Source: an uncultured Ruminococcus sp. (GTDB taxonomy: Bacteria > Bacillota > Clostridia > Oscillospirales > Acutalibacteraceae). From it: a stretch of 43,870 bases of DNA. Position 1 is the stretch's first letter. The number at the start of each line of letters is the position of its first letter. This document shows positions 42,492 through 43,870 of this stretch, piece after piece. Below the pieces are notes generated by a model. That model saw only the letters and a program-made list of their open reading frames with translations, made no database searches and had not been told where the DNA came from. The stretch spans positions 1 through 43,870 of the forward strand of contig CADCKR010000021.1 of NCBI GenBank assembly GCA_902802105.1. The letters run 5' to 3'. Position numbers and translations under genes: made by a program.

Positions 42492-43655
42492 ATGGCATTT
42501 TCAATGGACCTGCCCGATGTAGAAAAAGTGACTGAGGAAGTAAAGGACGAGCTTGTCCCTGCGCCCGAAACAAAGGAAAAGCTTGAAAAGGTAGCAGAGA
42601 ACAACACCGAACAGCTTTTTACCTTCGATCTTGGCTCACTCCAGGACAGAAGAGAGATCGTGTCATCAATAGACACCTTCGGCAACGATATAGTAGAAAA
42701 ATCCACCCAGAAGAACGAGCTTCTTAATGTCCGTCTTGTTGACCTCAGCAAGATGGGCGGCGAAAACGGCGAGATCGTCAACGGACTTTCACAGCTGCAG
42801 ATGCAGATGAAGGATCTTGACCCGTCAGGCATTGACTTTGCCAAGAAGGGTTTCATGGGCAAGATGTTCAACCCGATCAGAAACTATTTTGCAAAGTTTG
42901 ACAAGGCTGATGCGGTTATTGCCACAACGATACAGTCACTCGGCAAGGGCAAGGAGGTACTCAAGCGTGACAACACAACTCTTGAGGTAGAGCAGCTTGC
43001 GCTGCGTGACCTGACAAAGAAGCTTTCTCAGCAGATCGAGCTTGGCACACAGATGGATGATGCTATCAATGCAGCCATTGAAAAGGCCAAGGTCGAGAAT
43101 GTTGACGAGGAGAGGATCAAGTTCGTTGAGGAAGAGGTCCTCTTCCCGCTCAGGCAGAAGGTCATGGATATGCAGCAGATGCAGGCTGTCAATATGCAGG
43201 GCATCATAGCAATGGAGATCGTCCGCCGCAACAACAAGGAGCTTATCCGTGCGGTTGAACGTGCCGAGAATGTGACCGTATCTGCATTGAGGATCGCAGT
43301 TACCGTTGCAAGTGCGCTGTATAATCAGAAGATCGTTCTTGAGAAGGTAAATGCCGTAAACGAGGCTACCAATAAGATCATAGGCGCAACTGCCAAGATG
43401 CTTAAGGATCAGGGCTCAACAATACAGCAGCAGGCTATGGAGGCAAATATCTCTGTAGATACACTCAGAGCTGCCTTTGCCGATACGTTTGATGCTCTCG
43501 ATTCTGTAACGGAGTACAAGAGCAAGGCACTTCCGCAGATGAGAACGACTATTTCCGAATTCAAAAAGCTTGCCGACGAGGGCGAGAAGCGCATAGAGAA
43601 GATGGAGGCAAGGGAAGCAGCGCTTGCACTTCAGAACAAAAACAATAACGGCTGA
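42492..43655 (+). CDS. TelA/YaaN-family toxic anion resistance protein
   Basis: A 387-residue cytosolic helical protein. It keeps the TelA layout: an N-terminal acidic segment, then R-L-V-D-L-S-K-M and P-I-R-N-Y-F-A-K-F-D-K-A (about 133-144). Long helices in the C-terminal half include N-M-Q-G-I-I-A-M-E-I-V and S-A-L-Y-N-Q-K-I-V. TelA-type proteins were named for tellurite resistance on plasmids, but most chromosomal members have an unknown role in envelope stress. AGGAGG lies before the ATG. It is the last gene of the three-gene operon, so a link with the VWA protein and the two-TM protein is likely. Confidence 0.9.
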   Translation: MAFSMDLPDVEKVTEEVKDELVPAPETKEKLEKVAENNTEQLFTFDLGSLQDRREIVSSIDTFGNDIVEKSTQKNELLNVRLVDLSKMGGENGEIVNGLSQLQMQMKDLDPSGIDFAKKGFMGKMFNPIRNYFAKFDKADAVIATTIQSLGKGKEVLKRDNTTLEVEQLALRDLTKKLSQQIELGTQMDDAINAAIEKAKVENVDEERIKFVEEEVLFPLRQKVMDMQQMQAVNMQGIIAMEIVRRNNKELIRAVERAENVTVSALRIAVTVASALYNQKIVLEKVNAVNEATNKIIGATAKMLKDQGSTIQQQAMEANISVDTLRAAFADTFDALDSVTEYKSKALPQMRTTISEFKKLADEGEKRIEKMEAREAALALQNKNNNG

Positions 43656-43662
43656 TCATTTT

Positions 43663-43698
43663 TCCGGCGGGTCTGGAAAAGACCTTGCCGGATTTTTT
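43663..43698 (+). terminator. Terminator after the TelA-family gene
   Basis: A stem TCCGGC + GGTCT (43663-43674, with a bulged G) pairs with AGACC + GCCGGA (43680-43692, with a TT bulge); TTTTTT follows. Confidence 0.8.
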
Positions 43699-43731
43699 GT
43701 GCTCATCTTTGCAGCATAAATTGAGCTTTAT

Positions 43732-43870
43732 CCGGCGCAGAGCCTGCGCTGCCGCCGCGGCAAGTAAATCGGCGTCTGTAAAAGAATGTTCGGCAAAAGA
43801 CCGCGAATGCACCTGCTTCTACGGGGATAACTAAAGAATGAGCAGAACAAAGCGAGTGTAAACGAGCGGA
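43732..43870 (+). repeat. GC-rich repeat, family 2, copy 3 (runs off the window)
   Basis: It starts with GCGCAGAGCCTGCGCTGCCG and continues CCGCGGCAAG; its core (43772-43850) matches copies 1 and 2. The 3' part AAAGCGAGTGTAAACGAGCG equals copy 2 but not copy 1. The element continues past 43870. Confidence 0.75.

Overview
The window looks like chromosomal DNA of a gut or rumen Ruminococcus-type Oscillospiraceae (Firmicutes). The evidence is the mid-GC codon use, strong AGGAGG-type ribosome sites, consensus TTGACA-17-TATAAT promoters, a ylmE-sepF-divIVA-ileS-lspA-rluD division cluster, a Gly/Thr/Asp-rich SpaA-type surface protein, CBM26-like starch-binding modules and several short repeat families. 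The species cannot be fixed from the sequence. No rRNA, tRNA, CRISPR array, phage or transposase gene was seen.

Layout. 1-4.3 kb: the 3' part of a very large surface protein with starch-binding-like and SpaA/Cna-B-like modules, interrupted by an in-frame TAG and by a one-base frameshift. 4.4-5.5 kb: a small lipoprotein, a repeat and a tiny cytosolic protein. 5.5-8.7 kb: an EvgS/BvgS-like hybrid sensor kinase split by a single in-frame TAG; behind it lies a decayed relic of what looks like a LytTR-type regulator. 9.1-11 kb: a secreted esterase lipoprotein with a C-terminal starch-binding-like module. 11.5-14.6 kb: flotillin and a convergent MATE transporter. 15-19.2 kb: a 2-hydroxyacid dehydrogenase, a GNAT acetyltransferase, acetate kinase, and divergent tmcAL, which uses acetate to modify tRNA. 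19.4-21.7 kb: a lipoprotein with a VQPST repeat, and glycogen synthase. 21.8-28.4 kb (minus strand): rRNA methyltransferase plus dnaE, and rmuC. 28.7-39.7 kb (plus strand): corA, a nucleoside phosphorylase-MiaA fusion, an HlyD-like protein, ylmE, sepF, divIVA, ileS, lspA and an rluD-type gene. 39.9-43.7 kb: a three-gene operon of a two-TM protein, an SBP-VWA fusion and a TelA-type protein.

How the parts fit. Starch and glucan handling is suggested by the CBM-like modules on two exported proteins and by glgA. Acetate metabolism (ackA) sits back to back with an acetate-consuming tRNA-modifying enzyme. Much of the right half is conserved division and translation housekeeping. Three unrelated families of short non-coding repeats are scattered between genes: a 62-158 bp element with terminal inverted repeats (3 copies), a GC-rich ~140-200 bp repeat (3 copies), and one ~198 bp long-inverted-repeat element with a visible target-site duplication. 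Most unusual are the phosphorylase-MiaA fusion, the SBP-VWA/TelA operon, the corA leader with a terminator and an upstream ORF, and two large genes each broken by a lone TAG where CAG (Gln) would fit.
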